Assembly (NCBI RefSeq): GCF_000993825.1
Contig: NZ_CP011114.1
Span: 496,001 to 560,000, forward strand
Source: Paenibacillus durus ATCC 35681
Lineage (GTDB): Bacteria; Bacillota; Bacilli; Paenibacillales; Paenibacillaceae
Length of the DNA stretch: 64,000 bases
Reading direction: 5' to 3'
In this document: positions 51,789 to 60,862 of the stretch, piece by piece
How positions within the stretch are numbered: the first letter of the stretch is position 1
Layout: each line of letters opens with the position of its first letter
Translations under genes and position numbers: made by a program
The notes under the pieces: model-generated
Databases searched by the model: none
What the model was told of the DNA's origin: nothing
Seen by the model: the letters and a program-made list of their open reading frames with translations, nothing else

Positions 51789-51827
51789 TTGAAACGTTTC
51801 CAATTTAGTGTTATGATAGCGCTATCA
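51789..51827 (+). promoter_or_regulatory. Promoter and operator of the fructan LacI gene
   Basis: The -35 TTGAAA (51789-51794), a 17-base spacer and -10 TATGAT (51812-51817) form a good sigma-A promoter. The operator TTGAAACGTTTCCAA (51789-51803) covers the -35 box. A perfect 14-base palindrome TGATAGCGCTATCA (51814-51827) overlaps the start-site region. Confidence 0.75.
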
Positions 51828-51851
51828 AAGATGTTTTAGCGGAGGAAGCTT

Positions 51852-52820
51852 ATGGCCAGTATTAAAGATGTCGCCATTTTGGCAGGTGTCGCCGTCGGTA
51901 CGGTCTCCAGAGTCATTAACAATGCCCCGGCGGTAAAACCGGCAACCCGGGACAAAGTCATGGCGGCGATCAAGCAATTGAATTATGTGCCGGATGAGGT
52001 CGCGCGGAATTTTAAGATGCAGAAGTCCAAGATGGTCGCCCTGATGCTGCCGAGTATTTGGAATCCGTTCTTTTCCGAGCTTGCCTATTATATTGAAGAT
52101 GAACTTGACCGGAACGGGTTCAAGCTGATGCTGTGCAACAGCGGGGGCAAGCCCGAGAAAGAGCTGTACTACTTCGATATGCTCAAGCAGAACAAGGTGG
52201 CGGGAATCGTCGGGATTACCTACAACGATATCGAGAACATCGTAAGCACGGATATCCCGATCATCAGCATCGACCGGCATTTCAACAAGCAGATTACCTG
52301 CGTAACCTCGGACAATTTCGAAGGCGGGCGAATCGCGCTCAGGGAGCTTGTAAAAGCCGGTTCGAAGAAACCCGCGTTTCTGGGCAATGTGCCCTCGATG
52401 TACAGTGAAACGCTGCGGCGCAAGGACGGTTTCGTGCATGAAGCGCAGGCCCTTGGTATTCCCTTCGCCGTGTATGAAGAACCCGACTCGCATAAGGATG
52501 AGGACCAATATTACAGCACCTTCCTGCAGCGGCATCCGGACATCGACGGCGTATTCGCCATCACGGATATGACCGCAGCCAGATATATCGAGAAAGCCAA
52601 AGAGGCTGGCATTCGCGTGCCTGAGGATGTAAAGGTCATCGGCTACGACGGCATCCAGGATCATCCCTTTTTCCATCCTCTGCTTTCCACGATCCGTCAA
52701 CCGGTGGAGGAGATGGCGAGAACAGCCGTAAGGCTGCTGCTTAAGAAAGTCGAAGGGAAAAGCTTGGACCGTGAAGTCTTCCGTATCCCTGTAACCTATA
52801 GGGCGGGAGAGACGACCTGA
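51852..52820 (+). CDS. LacI-family repressor of the fructan locus
   Basis: 322 residues: LacI helix-turn-helix (MASIKDVAILAGVAVGTVSRVINN), hinge, and sugar-sensing domain with conserved SIDRHFN and VIGYDGIQDH. GGAGG lies 8 bases before ATG. It is transcribed toward the GH32/ABC genes. An identical 15-base site in inverse orientation lies before its own gene and before the secreted GH32. It reads a different core (GAAACGTTTC) from the neighbouring repressor (GTAAACGYTTAC). The inducer, probably fructose or a fructooligosaccharide, is inferred. Confidence 0.92.
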   Translation: MASIKDVAILAGVAVGTVSRVINNAPAVKPATRDKVMAAIKQLNYVPDEVARNFKMQKSKMVALMLPSIWNPFFSELAYYIEDELDRNGFKLMLCNSGGKPEKELYYFDMLKQNKVAGIVGITYNDIENIVSTDIPIISIDRHFNKQITCVTSDNFEGGRIALRELVKAGSKKPAFLGNVPSMYSETLRRKDGFVHEAQALGIPFAVYEEPDSHKDEDQYYSTFLQRHPDIDGVFAITDMTAARYIEKAKEAGIRVPEDVKVIGYDGIQDHPFFHPLLSTIRQPVEEMARTAVRLLLKKVEGKSLDREVFRIPVTYRAGETT

Positions 52821-52824
52821 TATT

Positions 52825-52858
52825 CGCAAGCTCATGTCGCAAGCTCATGTCGCAAGCT
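52825..52858. repeat. Tandem 13-base repeat
   Basis: CGCAAGCTCATGT at 52825-52837 and 52838-52850, then a partial third unit. A related CTCATGTCGC recurs near 52905. It lies between the repressor stop and the GH32 operator; no function is evident. Confidence 0.6.
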
Positions 52859-52971
52859 GAACTGCGGCTATATTTCGATGAGGAACGGACGCCTGAACAG
52901 CGATGCTCATGTCGCTAAGCTTCGAGAGCATATGCTCAAACAGGGCGGATAGACGTTTCTTCTTGCATAAA

Positions 52972-52986
52972 TTGGAAACGTTTCAA
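52972..52986. promoter_or_regulatory. Operator before the secreted GH32
   Basis: TTGGAAACGTTTCAA is the exact reverse complement of the 15-base site at 51789-51803. It lies 119 bases before the GH32 start. I could not assign a clear -35/-10 pair beside it. Confidence 0.75.
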
Positions 52987-53104
52987 CAAAACATGACGGC
53001 ATATGATCCAACCCATAGATGTGTTAGTAGCTGAGAAGAAGATCGTGTCCCGTAAGAGTAATGTCAGGGAAAGCAGAACAAAATCGAAAGGGGAAAAGTA
53101 CGCA

Positions 53105-56100
53105 ATGCAATTCAAACCGAGGCGCCGGTTCGTGTGCCGGCTGCTTGCCATTCTTGCATTTCTTTATTTGATTCCGGTTCATATGCCTGCCGCCAAAGCC
53201 TATTCGAATTCGATCACAAATCCCGGGTTTGAGACGGGGACGCTGTCAGGCTGGACGATTGAGAGCGGGGATGCGTTCAGCTCGGGCGATGTGACGAGCG
53301 ACACCGATTATTGGAACCGGCAGAAATTCAACCAGCATAATTTTTGGCATATCTGGGGGGGACGCGGCAACAATGCCAAAGTGGGTGTACTCAAATCCGA
53401 AACGTTCACCTTGGCCGGCGACGGACAGATCGACTTCCTGATGGGAGGGGACAGCGACATTAACAATCTTTATGCGGCCTTGGTTGATAGCGCTACCAAT
53501 ACAGAGCTGTTAAAGGCCACGGGCAACAATACAGACACCTATTCCATACAAAGCTGGGATGCTTCGGCTTACGTTGGAAAGGTTGTGTACATCAAGCTTG
53601 TCGATAACTCGGCGGCGGGGCATCTCAATATCGACGACATCAACGTTCCCCAAAGTCCCTCTCTGAATGGGCATATCGAGCCTGCCCTGTACAACCACGA
53701 TTTCGAGCAGTCCGATCTGAATCCTGGCGAAATCAGGGGCTGGATCAATGTCAGCGGGGACGCGTTCGCCCCAAGCAGCCTGGTCCATGAGGAATTCTAC
53801 AGCGAGGGCGGGAAGTTCAATCAGGCGGGCACCTACCATCTGTGGGGCTTTAAAGATGGCGGGGATGCCCAGACCGGTTCCATCAGATCCGAGACGTTCA
53901 CGCTGGGCGGCAACGGCGGCATTGATTTTCTCATCAACGGAGGCAGGGACACAGCCAACCTGTATGTCGCGCTGGTCAAAGCAAATGGCGGGCAAATCCT
54001 GTTCAAGGAAACCGGACGGAACTCCGAAGCGTTTCAGCGGGTATTCTGGGATGCTTCCGCCTACCTCGGGCAGGATGTCTATATCCGCATCGTCGATCAG
54101 GCGACAGGCGGCTTCGGGCACCTCGGCGCAGACGACTTCCATGTCTACAACTCGCAATACGCCGGCGGGCTGGCCGGTTATTGGAAATTGAACGAAGCTT
54201 CAGGCAAGACGACAATGGAGACGGTGTCAGGCACAGAGGACCCGGTATCGTATCATCTGAACACCGGAGTTTATCAAGCGGCCCAGGACCCGCTCTGGCG
54301 GAGCGACGGCATCAGCGGCGGGGCGCTTCTGTTCGACGGCTATTCCACCTGGGTTACGCGGAACGCGAGCCATTTTCCGACACCAACCCAAGCGATCACG
54401 GTAGGAGCCTGGGTCGCCCCGCGAAATTTCGAGCATGGAGACGAGGGACGCTTGTCTGCGATTGTGAACCAGCATAACCGGGAAGCGAAAGAGGGCTTTA
54501 TTCTCGGCAACTACCGTCATGGCACCTGGGGCTTTCAGTTCGGCACGGGCAGCAACTGGCGGGAAATCAAGACCGACAGCGAGCTGCCGCTTGATGAGTG
54601 GTCCTACGTGGTCGCGACTTACGAGAGCTCAACGGGCAAGGCTGCGCTTTACCTTAACGGAAGTCTGGTAACCACGGCGGATTTCACTCCCGGCGAAGCC
54701 ATCGTTCCCAGCGATACGGATCTCTTTATCGGCAAAAATAATCAGGGATTCTGGCTGTACGGCTTCAATCTGAATGCCTTTAGCGGACTTATCGATGAAG
54801 TGAAAATTTACAATCAGGCGCTCAGCGCAGCCGATGTGCAGAACGCGTATAACGCATACGTCAGCGCGCTGGGCGGTAATCTGCCGACGGCGAATAACCG
54901 GATGGACCGCAGCGTCTATCAGGATGACGTTCAAAGGCCGCAATATCATGCGGAGCCGCCGTCAGGCTGGCAGAATGAACCGGGCGGACCGATCTACTTC
55001 AATGGACAATACCACGTGTTTTACCAGAGTAACCCGCGCGGGCCGTTCTGGAACCACATCCGCTGGGGGCACTTGGTCAGCAGTGATATGGTGCATTGGC
55101 GCGATGCCAAAGACGCCGTGATTCCGGAGAAAAACGCCGTCGATCCGGACGGGGCATGGGCCGGCGGTTTGGTGCTTGATGGCAACGATATTCCGGTTAT
55201 CTTCTATACGGCGGGCGACGACCGGCGAACGCCCAACCAGCGGATCAATATCGCCCGCAGCAATTTCGGGGTGGATCAGGACAATGATCTGAACCATTGG
55301 CTCAAAAGCCCGAAAGTCGTCGTCGACCAACAGCCCGGCGAAGGGATCATGGGCGAGTTTCGCGATCCGTTTGTCTTCAAAGACGGGAACACCTGGTTCA
55401 TGCTTGTAACCTCGGGCAAGAAAGACAGTTCCGGGAACGACATCGGCGGCACGGCGCTGGTCTATTCAACGACCGATCCGACGCTGGAGAGCGGCTGGAC
55501 GTTCAGGGGCGATCTTTATGTCGGGGATTACGGAACCTATCCGGAGACGGGCCGCGTGTGGGAGCTTCCGAATCTCCGACCCCTGGGCAGCAGCGGCAAA
55601 TATATATTCATGATCAACCCGGCGAAAATGGCGCGGGGCGAATACCAGTCCCGGTACACCTATTACTGGATCGGCACATGGAATCCGGCTGCGGCCAAAT
55701 TCGTTCCGGATGATCCGGCCCCGCAGCTGCTTGACGTTGGCGAGCATTTCACCGGACCGGCAGCGGGCTTGACGCCGGATGGACGCACAGTTATTTATTC
55801 CATCGCCCAGGGCCGAAGAACGGCGACCATGGACTATAACGCGGGCTATGCGCATAATTTCGGGCTGCCGCTGAATGTCTACCTCCGTCCGGACGGCAGA
55901 CTCGGGGAAGAGCCGATTGCGGAGCTGAGTTCGCTTCGCGGCACGCAGCTTGTCAATATCACATCCGACACGGGCTTCTCGGCTACGAACACAGAACTCT
56001 CTGCCATCAGCTCAGATATGTACGAGATCGAAGCGGAAATTGACCCCGGCAGCGCCAACGAGGTGGGCTTCAGCCTCCGCCGCTCGTCCAGCGCGGAAGA

Positions 56101-57130
56101 AGAGACGATCGTGTATTACAAGAAGAACTCGAAGGAATTCTTTGTGAACCGGACCAAATCCAGTCTGAATCCCGATGTGGAGAAGTGGTACCAAGGGGGG
56201 ACCGTAGATATTGGCTCTGAAAATATCAAGCTGCGCATCTTCGTTGACCGCTCCATGGTGGAATCGTACCTGAATGGATTGAAGTCGCTTACAACCCGCG
56301 CTTATCCGACCCGCGCCGACGCCAAAGGAATCCGGCTCTGGGCCAATGCCAATTCGAACACCGTTGTCGTGAAATCATTGAAGATTTGGGCGATGAACTC
56401 GGCATACGGCGCCGTGAATCCAACGGGAGTTACGCTGCCTGCGAGCAAGACCATTATCCAGGGCGACAGCCAGCTTGTGCTTGCCACCGTCAGCCCGGCG
56501 AACGCCACGAACAAGGATGTCATCTGGACATCCAGCAATCCGGCGGTCGCGACCGTGGTGAACGGGAAGATCACGGCGAAGGCCGCCGGCAATGCCACAA
56601 TCACCGCGAAGACCCGGGTGGGCAATTATACCGCAACGACAGCCGTTACCGTCACGGCGGAACCGGCGCATGGCGAGCTGACGAACCACGAGTTCGACAA
56701 TCAGTTGACCGGCTGGACGGTAGTATCCGGCAATGCGTTCTCCAGCCAGGACGTTACGTCGGACGGCAATTGGGGCTGGGGCGGACCGTTTAACCAAAGC
56801 GGCGCCAACCATCTTTGGGGCGTAAAAGACGGCAATGACGCCCAAATCGGAGTTTTGAAGTCCCAGACCTTTACGCTCGGCGGCAATGGACAGATCAATC
56901 TGCTCGTAGGGGGCGGCAACAACTATTACGACCTCTACGTCGCGCTGGTCCGTTCCTCGGACGGCAAGGAATTGTTCAAAGCCACCGGTCTTGACCAGGA
57001 ATCCTACAACCGAGTCTATTGGGACGCTTCCGATTATATCGGTACGGCATGCTATATCAAGATTGTGGATAACGCAACGGGCGCCTGGGGCCACATCAAC
57101 GTGGACGACGTGAACGTGCCGGTGCAGTAA
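53105..57130 (+). CDS. Secreted multi-module GH32 fructan hydrolase with NEP motif
   Basis: 1341 residues, exported (signal peptide to about residue 32). Modules: two related beta-sandwich modules (about 35-184 and 194-349), a LamG-like lectin domain (about 350-588), a GH32 five-blade propeller plus beta-sandwich (about 611-1096), a BIG_2 domain (about 1100-1189) and a third copy of the first module (about 1192-1341). Catalytic positions: Glu625 in WQNEP where most GH32 have Asp, Asp754 in FRDPF, and Glu820 in WELPN where most have WEC. It should cut levan, inulin or a related fructan outside the cell. ATG at 53105 is chosen for its AAAGGGG RBS and the signal peptide. No SLH or sortase anchor is visible. 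Confidence 0.9.
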   Translation: MQFKPRRRFVCRLLAILAFLYLIPVHMPAAKAYSNSITNPGFETGTLSGWTIESGDAFSSGDVTSDTDYWNRQKFNQHNFWHIWGGRGNNAKVGVLKSETFTLAGDGQIDFLMGGDSDINNLYAALVDSATNTELLKATGNNTDTYSIQSWDASAYVGKVVYIKLVDNSAAGHLNIDDINVPQSPSLNGHIEPALYNHDFEQSDLNPGEIRGWINVSGDAFAPSSLVHEEFYSEGGKFNQAGTYHLWGFKDGGDAQTGSIRSETFTLGGNGGIDFLINGGRDTANLYVALVKANGGQILFKETGRNSEAFQRVFWDASAYLGQDVYIRIVDQATGGFGHLGADDFHVYNSQYAGGLAGYWKLNEASGKTTMETVSGTEDPVSYHLNTGVYQAAQDPLWRSDGISGGALLFDGYSTWVTRNASHFPTPTQAITVGAWVAPRNFEHGDEGRLSAIVNQHNREAKEGFILGNYRHGTWGFQFGTGSNWREIKTDSELPLDEWSYVVATYESSTGKAALYLNGSLVTTADFTPGEAIVPSDTDLFIGKNNQGFWLYGFNLNAFSGLIDEVKIYNQALSAADVQNAYNAYVSALGGNLPTANNRMDRSVYQDDVQRPQYHAEPPSGWQNEPGGPIYFNGQYHVFYQSNPRGPFWNHIRWGHLVSSDMVHWRDAKDAVIPEKNAVDPDGAWAGGLVLDGNDIPVIFYTAGDDRRTPNQRINIARSNFGVDQDNDLNHWLKSPKVVVDQQPGEGIMGEFRDPFVFKDGNTWFMLVTSGKKDSSGNDIGGTALVYSTTDPTLESGWTFRGDLYVGDYGTYPETGRVWELPNLRPLGSSGKYIFMINPAKMARGEYQSRYTYYWIGTWNPAAAKFVPDDPAPQLLDVGEHFTGPAAGLTPDGRTVIYSIAQGRRTATMDYNAGYAHNFGLPLNVYLRPDGRLGEEPIAELSSLRGTQLVNITSDTGFSATNTELSAISSDMYEIEAEIDPGSANEVGFSLRRSSSAEEETIVYYKKNSKEFFVNRTKSSLNPDVEKWYQGGTVDIGSENIKLRIFVDRSMVESYLNGLKSLTTRAYPTRADAKGIRLWANANSNTVVVKSLKIWAMNSAYGAVNPTGVTLPASKTIIQGDSQLVLATVSPANATNKDVIWTSSNPAVATVVNGKITAKAAGNATITAKTRVGNYTATTAVTVTAEPAHGELTNHEFDNQLTGWTVVSGNAFSSQDVTSDGNWGWGGPFNQSGANHLWGVKDGNDAQIGVLKSQTFTLGGNGQINLLVGGGNNYYDLYVALVRSSDGKELFKATGLDQESYNRVYWDASDYIGTACYIKIVDNATGAWGHINVDDVNVPVQ

Positions 57131-57201
57131 GCGTGCGGGCGGCGGCACGTTCCTCACGCGCCGCTGCCCGCGTTACATCGAATTGCCAGGGGGAGTCAAA
57201 T

Positions 57202-58104
57202 ATGAGAAAGCTGAAAGCTGCCCGAAAAAATTGGGAACTGTATTTGCTGCTTATTCTGCCTGTAGCCTACTTTATTATTTTTCGGTATGTCCCCATGTAC
57301 GGCGTGCAGATCGCTTTTAAAGACTTTACGCCGCGCGCCGGAATTTGGGGAAGCCCATGGGTGGGATTTCAGTATTTCCGGGAGTTTTTTGAATCCTATA
57401 ACTTCTGGACGATCATCAAGAACACCGTTCTGCTTAGCCTCTTGAACCTGCTGATCTCCTTTCCCATTCCCGTGATTATCGCCATTCTGCTGAATCAGTT
57501 GGCTCGGGAGAAGCTGAAGAAGTTCGTTCAAACCGTAATCTATGCCCCTTATTTCATCTCCACCGTTGTGCTTGCCGGCATGATCATTGTGTTTCTGTCG
57601 CCGAACAGCGGGCTGATCAATCATCTCATCGGAGCGTTCGGCGGGGAGCCGGTGCTGTTCATGTCCGAAGCTGGCTGGTTCCGCCCGATCTATATTCTGA
57701 GTACGGTATGGCAGGAGACCGGGTTCGCCACCATTATTTATCTGGCCGCGCTGGCCGGCATTGACCCGCATCTTCATGAAGCCGCCGTAGTAGACGGGGC
57801 GAACAAATGGCAGCGAATCCGTCATATCGACTTGACCGGGATTCTTCCTACCATTACCGTGCTGTTCATTCTGGCCGTAGGCAACTTGATGAACGTAGGA
57901 TTTGAGAAAGCCTTTCTGCTGCAAACCGACCTCAATATCGATGCGTCGGAGATCATCTCGACCTATGTGTACAAAATCGGCATCCAGCGCGCGCAGTACA
58001 GCTTCTCGGCGGCAATCGGACTGTTTAACGCGGCCATCAATCTGGTGCTTCTGCTTATCGTCAACCGAACGGCCAAAAAAATAAGCGGGAACGGATTGTT
58101 TTAG
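57202..58104 (+). CDS. Sugar ABC permease, LplB type (fructan locus)
   Basis: 300 residues, six helices with the LplB-style N-terminus (NWELYLLLILPVAYFIIFRYVPMYG) and EAA loop LHEAAVVDGANKWQRIRHIDL. ATG at 57202 is chosen because AGGGGGA precedes it. First gene of an importer whose members carry complex oligosaccharides. No ATPase gene is nearby. Confidence 0.92.
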   Translation: MRKLKAARKNWELYLLLILPVAYFIIFRYVPMYGVQIAFKDFTPRAGIWGSPWVGFQYFREFFESYNFWTIIKNTVLLSLLNLLISFPIPVIIAILLNQLAREKLKKFVQTVIYAPYFISTVVLAGMIIVFLSPNSGLINHLIGAFGGEPVLFMSEAGWFRPIYILSTVWQETGFATIIYLAALAGIDPHLHEAAVVDGANKWQRIRHIDLTGILPTITVLFILAVGNLMNVGFEKAFLLQTDLNIDASEIISTYVYKIGIQRAQYSFSAAIGLFNAAINLVLLLIVNRTAKKISGNGLF

Positions 58105-58121
58105 AAAGGGGGAGATAGAGC

Positions 58122-59012
58122 ATGTTTCAAATGAAACGCAAGCTGAAAAGCGATATTGCTTTCGATGTGGCGAATTTCATCGTGCTGGGCGGATTTACGC
58201 TGATGATTCTATATCCGCTTTATTTTATCGTAATCGCTTCTATAAGCGACCCGAACCAGATTTATGCGGGCAACGTATGGTTGTGGCCCAAGTCGATTAC
58301 CTTTGACGGCTACCGGCGGATTTTCAGCGACAACACCATTTGGATCGGTTACCGGAACTCCTTATTCTACGCCGCGCTCGCGGCTGTCATCAGTTCGGTT
58401 CTGACCGTTATGGCGGCTTATCCGCTGTCGCGCAAAGACCTTTACGGCCGGAACGCCTTCATGATGATTTTTGTCGTCACCCTCTTTTTTAACGGCGGAA
58501 TTATCCCGACCTACCTGCTTGTCAAAAATCTTCACATGATCAATACCATCTGGGCGGTTGTGCTTCCCGGAGCGGTGGACGCGTTCGCCATCATTATCGC
58601 ACGGACGTTCTTCCAGAGCTTGCCCGATGAACTCCGCGAGGCCGCTGCCATCGACGGGTGCACCAATTTGCGCTACATCTGGAGCATTGTCGTGCCGCTG
58701 TCGAAACCGATCATCGCCGTGCTTGTGCTGCTCGCCGTAGTCCGCCAGTGGAACGGATTCTTTGACGCCCTGATTTATGTGAACGATTCGTCGCTGTACC
58801 CGCTGCAGCTCATTTTGAGGAACATCCTGATCCAGAACCAGCCTTCCGGGGATATGCTGACGGACATTACGACGCTCGTAGCCCAGCAGAAGGTGACCGA
58901 GCTGATTAAATTCGGAGTCATTATCGTAGCGGCGCTCCCGCTCCTCACGCTGTATCCGCTGCTTCAACGTTATTTTGTCAAAGGCGTCATGATCGGTTCG
59001 GTCAAGGGATGA
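58122..59012 (+). CDS. Sugar ABC permease, LplC/YtcP type (fructan locus)
   Basis: 296 residues, partner of the LplB-type permease 17 bases upstream. It has the FNGGIIPTYLLVKNLHMINT segment typical of YtcP proteins and the EAA loop LREAAAIDGCTNLRYIWSIVVPL, and ends YFVKGVMIGSVKG. AAAGGGGGAG precedes ATG. Confidence 0.93.
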   Translation: MFQMKRKLKSDIAFDVANFIVLGGFTLMILYPLYFIVIASISDPNQIYAGNVWLWPKSITFDGYRRIFSDNTIWIGYRNSLFYAALAAVISSVLTVMAAYPLSRKDLYGRNAFMMIFVVTLFFNGGIIPTYLLVKNLHMINTIWAVVLPGAVDAFAIIIARTFFQSLPDELREAAAIDGCTNLRYIWSIVVPLSKPIIAVLVLLAVVRQWNGFFDALIYVNDSSLYPLQLILRNILIQNQPSGDMLTDITTLVAQQKVTELIKFGVIIVAALPLLTLYPLLQRYFVKGVMIGSVKG

Positions 59013-59123
59013 GATGAGGCCGGGGCTGTCCGCGAATGCGCTGAAAGGAGGTGGGGCCTGGTAATTGTAAGGGTGGCAAGTGTCTGCATAGGGCAAGTCA
59101 TCATAAGGGAGGTTTGATTTGCA

Positions 59124-60767
59124 ATGAATAGAAAAATATCCATGTTTATCGTGGCGGTATTATGTGCCTCCACCGTACTTACGGCATGCAGCGGCAACAA
59201 CGCTTCAAACAATGCTCCGGCTGCATCGAGTGCGGCGGGTGATGCAAGCAGCGGCGAAGCCGCAGGTTTCCCGCTTAAGGAGAAATTGACGCTGAAGGCG
59301 GTGGCGAAGCGTCCGGCGCTGGCGCCGAGCGATTTCAACGATTTTGAACTGGCGAAGCGGATGGAGTCGGAGACGAATGTCCATGTGGAATGGACCACAA
59401 TCGTTGATACGGATTATGATCAGAAGAAAAACCTGCTGCTGGCAAGCGGCGATTTGCCGGATATGTTCTACGGAGCCTCCTTTACGGACACGGAGCTGCT
59501 GCATTACGGCCAGGATGGCACCATTATTCCGCTTAACGATCTGATCGACAAGCATATGCCCAACCTGAAAGCGCTCTTTGAGAAGCGGCCCGACATCAAA
59601 GCGCTCGTTACGGCTCCCGACGGCAACATTTACTCTCTCCCGGTAGGCGAGGAGCTGGGCAGCGGGCAGGAGGATATCGGGGCCAATCCGGACTTTTTGT
59701 ATATTAATTCAGACTGGCTGAAGAATGTTGGACTTGAAATGCCGAAGACCTTGGAAGAATACCACAATGTATTGAAAGCGTTTAAAGATAAAGACCCCAA
59801 CAAGAACGGCAAGAAAGACGAAATTCCGCTCTCCTTCATCAACGCTTATTGGACCGGGGATATCGGCTATCTGTTCGGCGCGTTCGGCGAACCCGACAAG
59901 ACGTATCAGCCGGACAACAAGACCTTCTCCGAGCATCTGAACGTCAAGGACGGAAAGGTATACTACGCCGCTCTGCAGCCGGGATACAAAGAGGCGGTAA
60001 AATATTTTCACACCTGGTTTGAAGAAGGTCTGGTCGATATCGAAGCCTTCACCCATAACGATGCGCAGTATTTGGCAAAAGGCAAGACGCAAGATGAAAC
60101 GCTGGGCTCCTTCCTCTGGTGGGACCGTACCGACGTAGTGGGCGGGGAGCGGGATGATCACTATCCGATCGTGCCTCCGTTCAAAGACATGGTGGTGAAA
60201 TGGAATAACGGTTCGGCGATTGGCAGAGGCGGTACGGTCATTACGGAAGCGAACAAGAATCCGGACGTGACCGCCGAGTGGCTCGACAAGCTGTACGAAC
60301 CGGTTACGGCGGCGGAAGTCCATTGGGGACCTATCGGCACATGGTTTGAGAAAGACGCAAACGGACTGCTCGTTCAGAAGAAAGATATCGAGAACCCGGG
60401 CGAATTCCGGCGGACGGTTTCTTTAGGAGGAGCGGGCGTCATTACGGGCGAGGATTTTGAGAAGATAGTCGCTCCGGAACCGCGCGCGAAACAGCGGATG
60501 GACGACATCAAGAACATTTTCGTGCCGCAGATGGAAAAAGAGCATTTCCCGCTTATTTTCTTCACGGATCAGGAATTGCAGACGATTGACCGCCTGAAAC
60601 CGGAAATTCAGACCTACACGAACAAGATGCGTGCCCAGTGGCTGATGGACGGCAGCGTGGATGAAGGTTGGGATAAATACACCGCCGATCTGAAAAAAAT
60701 GGGCATTGAGGACCTGATGAAGGTCTATCAGGACGGGTACGACCGCTATTTGAAAGCTCAGAAGTAA
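59124..60767 (+). CDS. Sugar-binding lipoprotein, LplA/YtcQ type (fructan locus)
   Basis: 547 residues, a large solute-binding protein. Lipobox LTAC with Cys22, then a Ser/Ala/Asn linker. Typical of the group are NVHVEWTTIVDTDYDQKKNLLLASGDLPDM and the long C-terminal lobe ending in YQDGYDRYLKAQK. AGGGAGG lies 10 bases before ATG. It should capture a fructooligosaccharide released by the secreted enzyme. Confidence 0.92.
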   Translation: MNRKISMFIVAVLCASTVLTACSGNNASNNAPAASSAAGDASSGEAAGFPLKEKLTLKAVAKRPALAPSDFNDFELAKRMESETNVHVEWTTIVDTDYDQKKNLLLASGDLPDMFYGASFTDTELLHYGQDGTIIPLNDLIDKHMPNLKALFEKRPDIKALVTAPDGNIYSLPVGEELGSGQEDIGANPDFLYINSDWLKNVGLEMPKTLEEYHNVLKAFKDKDPNKNGKKDEIPLSFINAYWTGDIGYLFGAFGEPDKTYQPDNKTFSEHLNVKDGKVYYAALQPGYKEAVKYFHTWFEEGLVDIEAFTHNDAQYLAKGKTQDETLGSFLWWDRTDVVGGERDDHYPIVPPFKDMVVKWNNGSAIGRGGTVITEANKNPDVTAEWLDKLYEPVTAAEVHWGPIGTWFEKDANGLLVQKKDIENPGEFRRTVSLGGAGVITGEDFEKIVAPEPRAKQRMDDIKNIFVPQMEKEHFPLIFFTDQELQTIDRLKPEIQTYTNKMRAQWLMDGSVDEGWDKYTADLKKMGIEDLMKVYQDGYDRYLKAQK

Positions 60768-60862
60768 TAGCTTATTAAAGCAAGCCGCATCTTAGGGCAG
60801 GCCGGAACGTCAGAACGCTCTGGCTTGTCTCCTCCTAATAACGCGGAAAGAATGGAGAGAAC

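Noticed and set aside
52825..52858. Tandem repeats between the fructan repressor and GH32 as a CRISPR fragment.
   Set aside because: Units are 13 bases, directly adjoining and without spacers. Simple tandem duplication.
53003..53104. Earlier start for the secreted GH32.
   Set aside because: The extra 34 residues are hydrophilic and would bury the signal peptide. A good RBS precedes the ATG at 53105.
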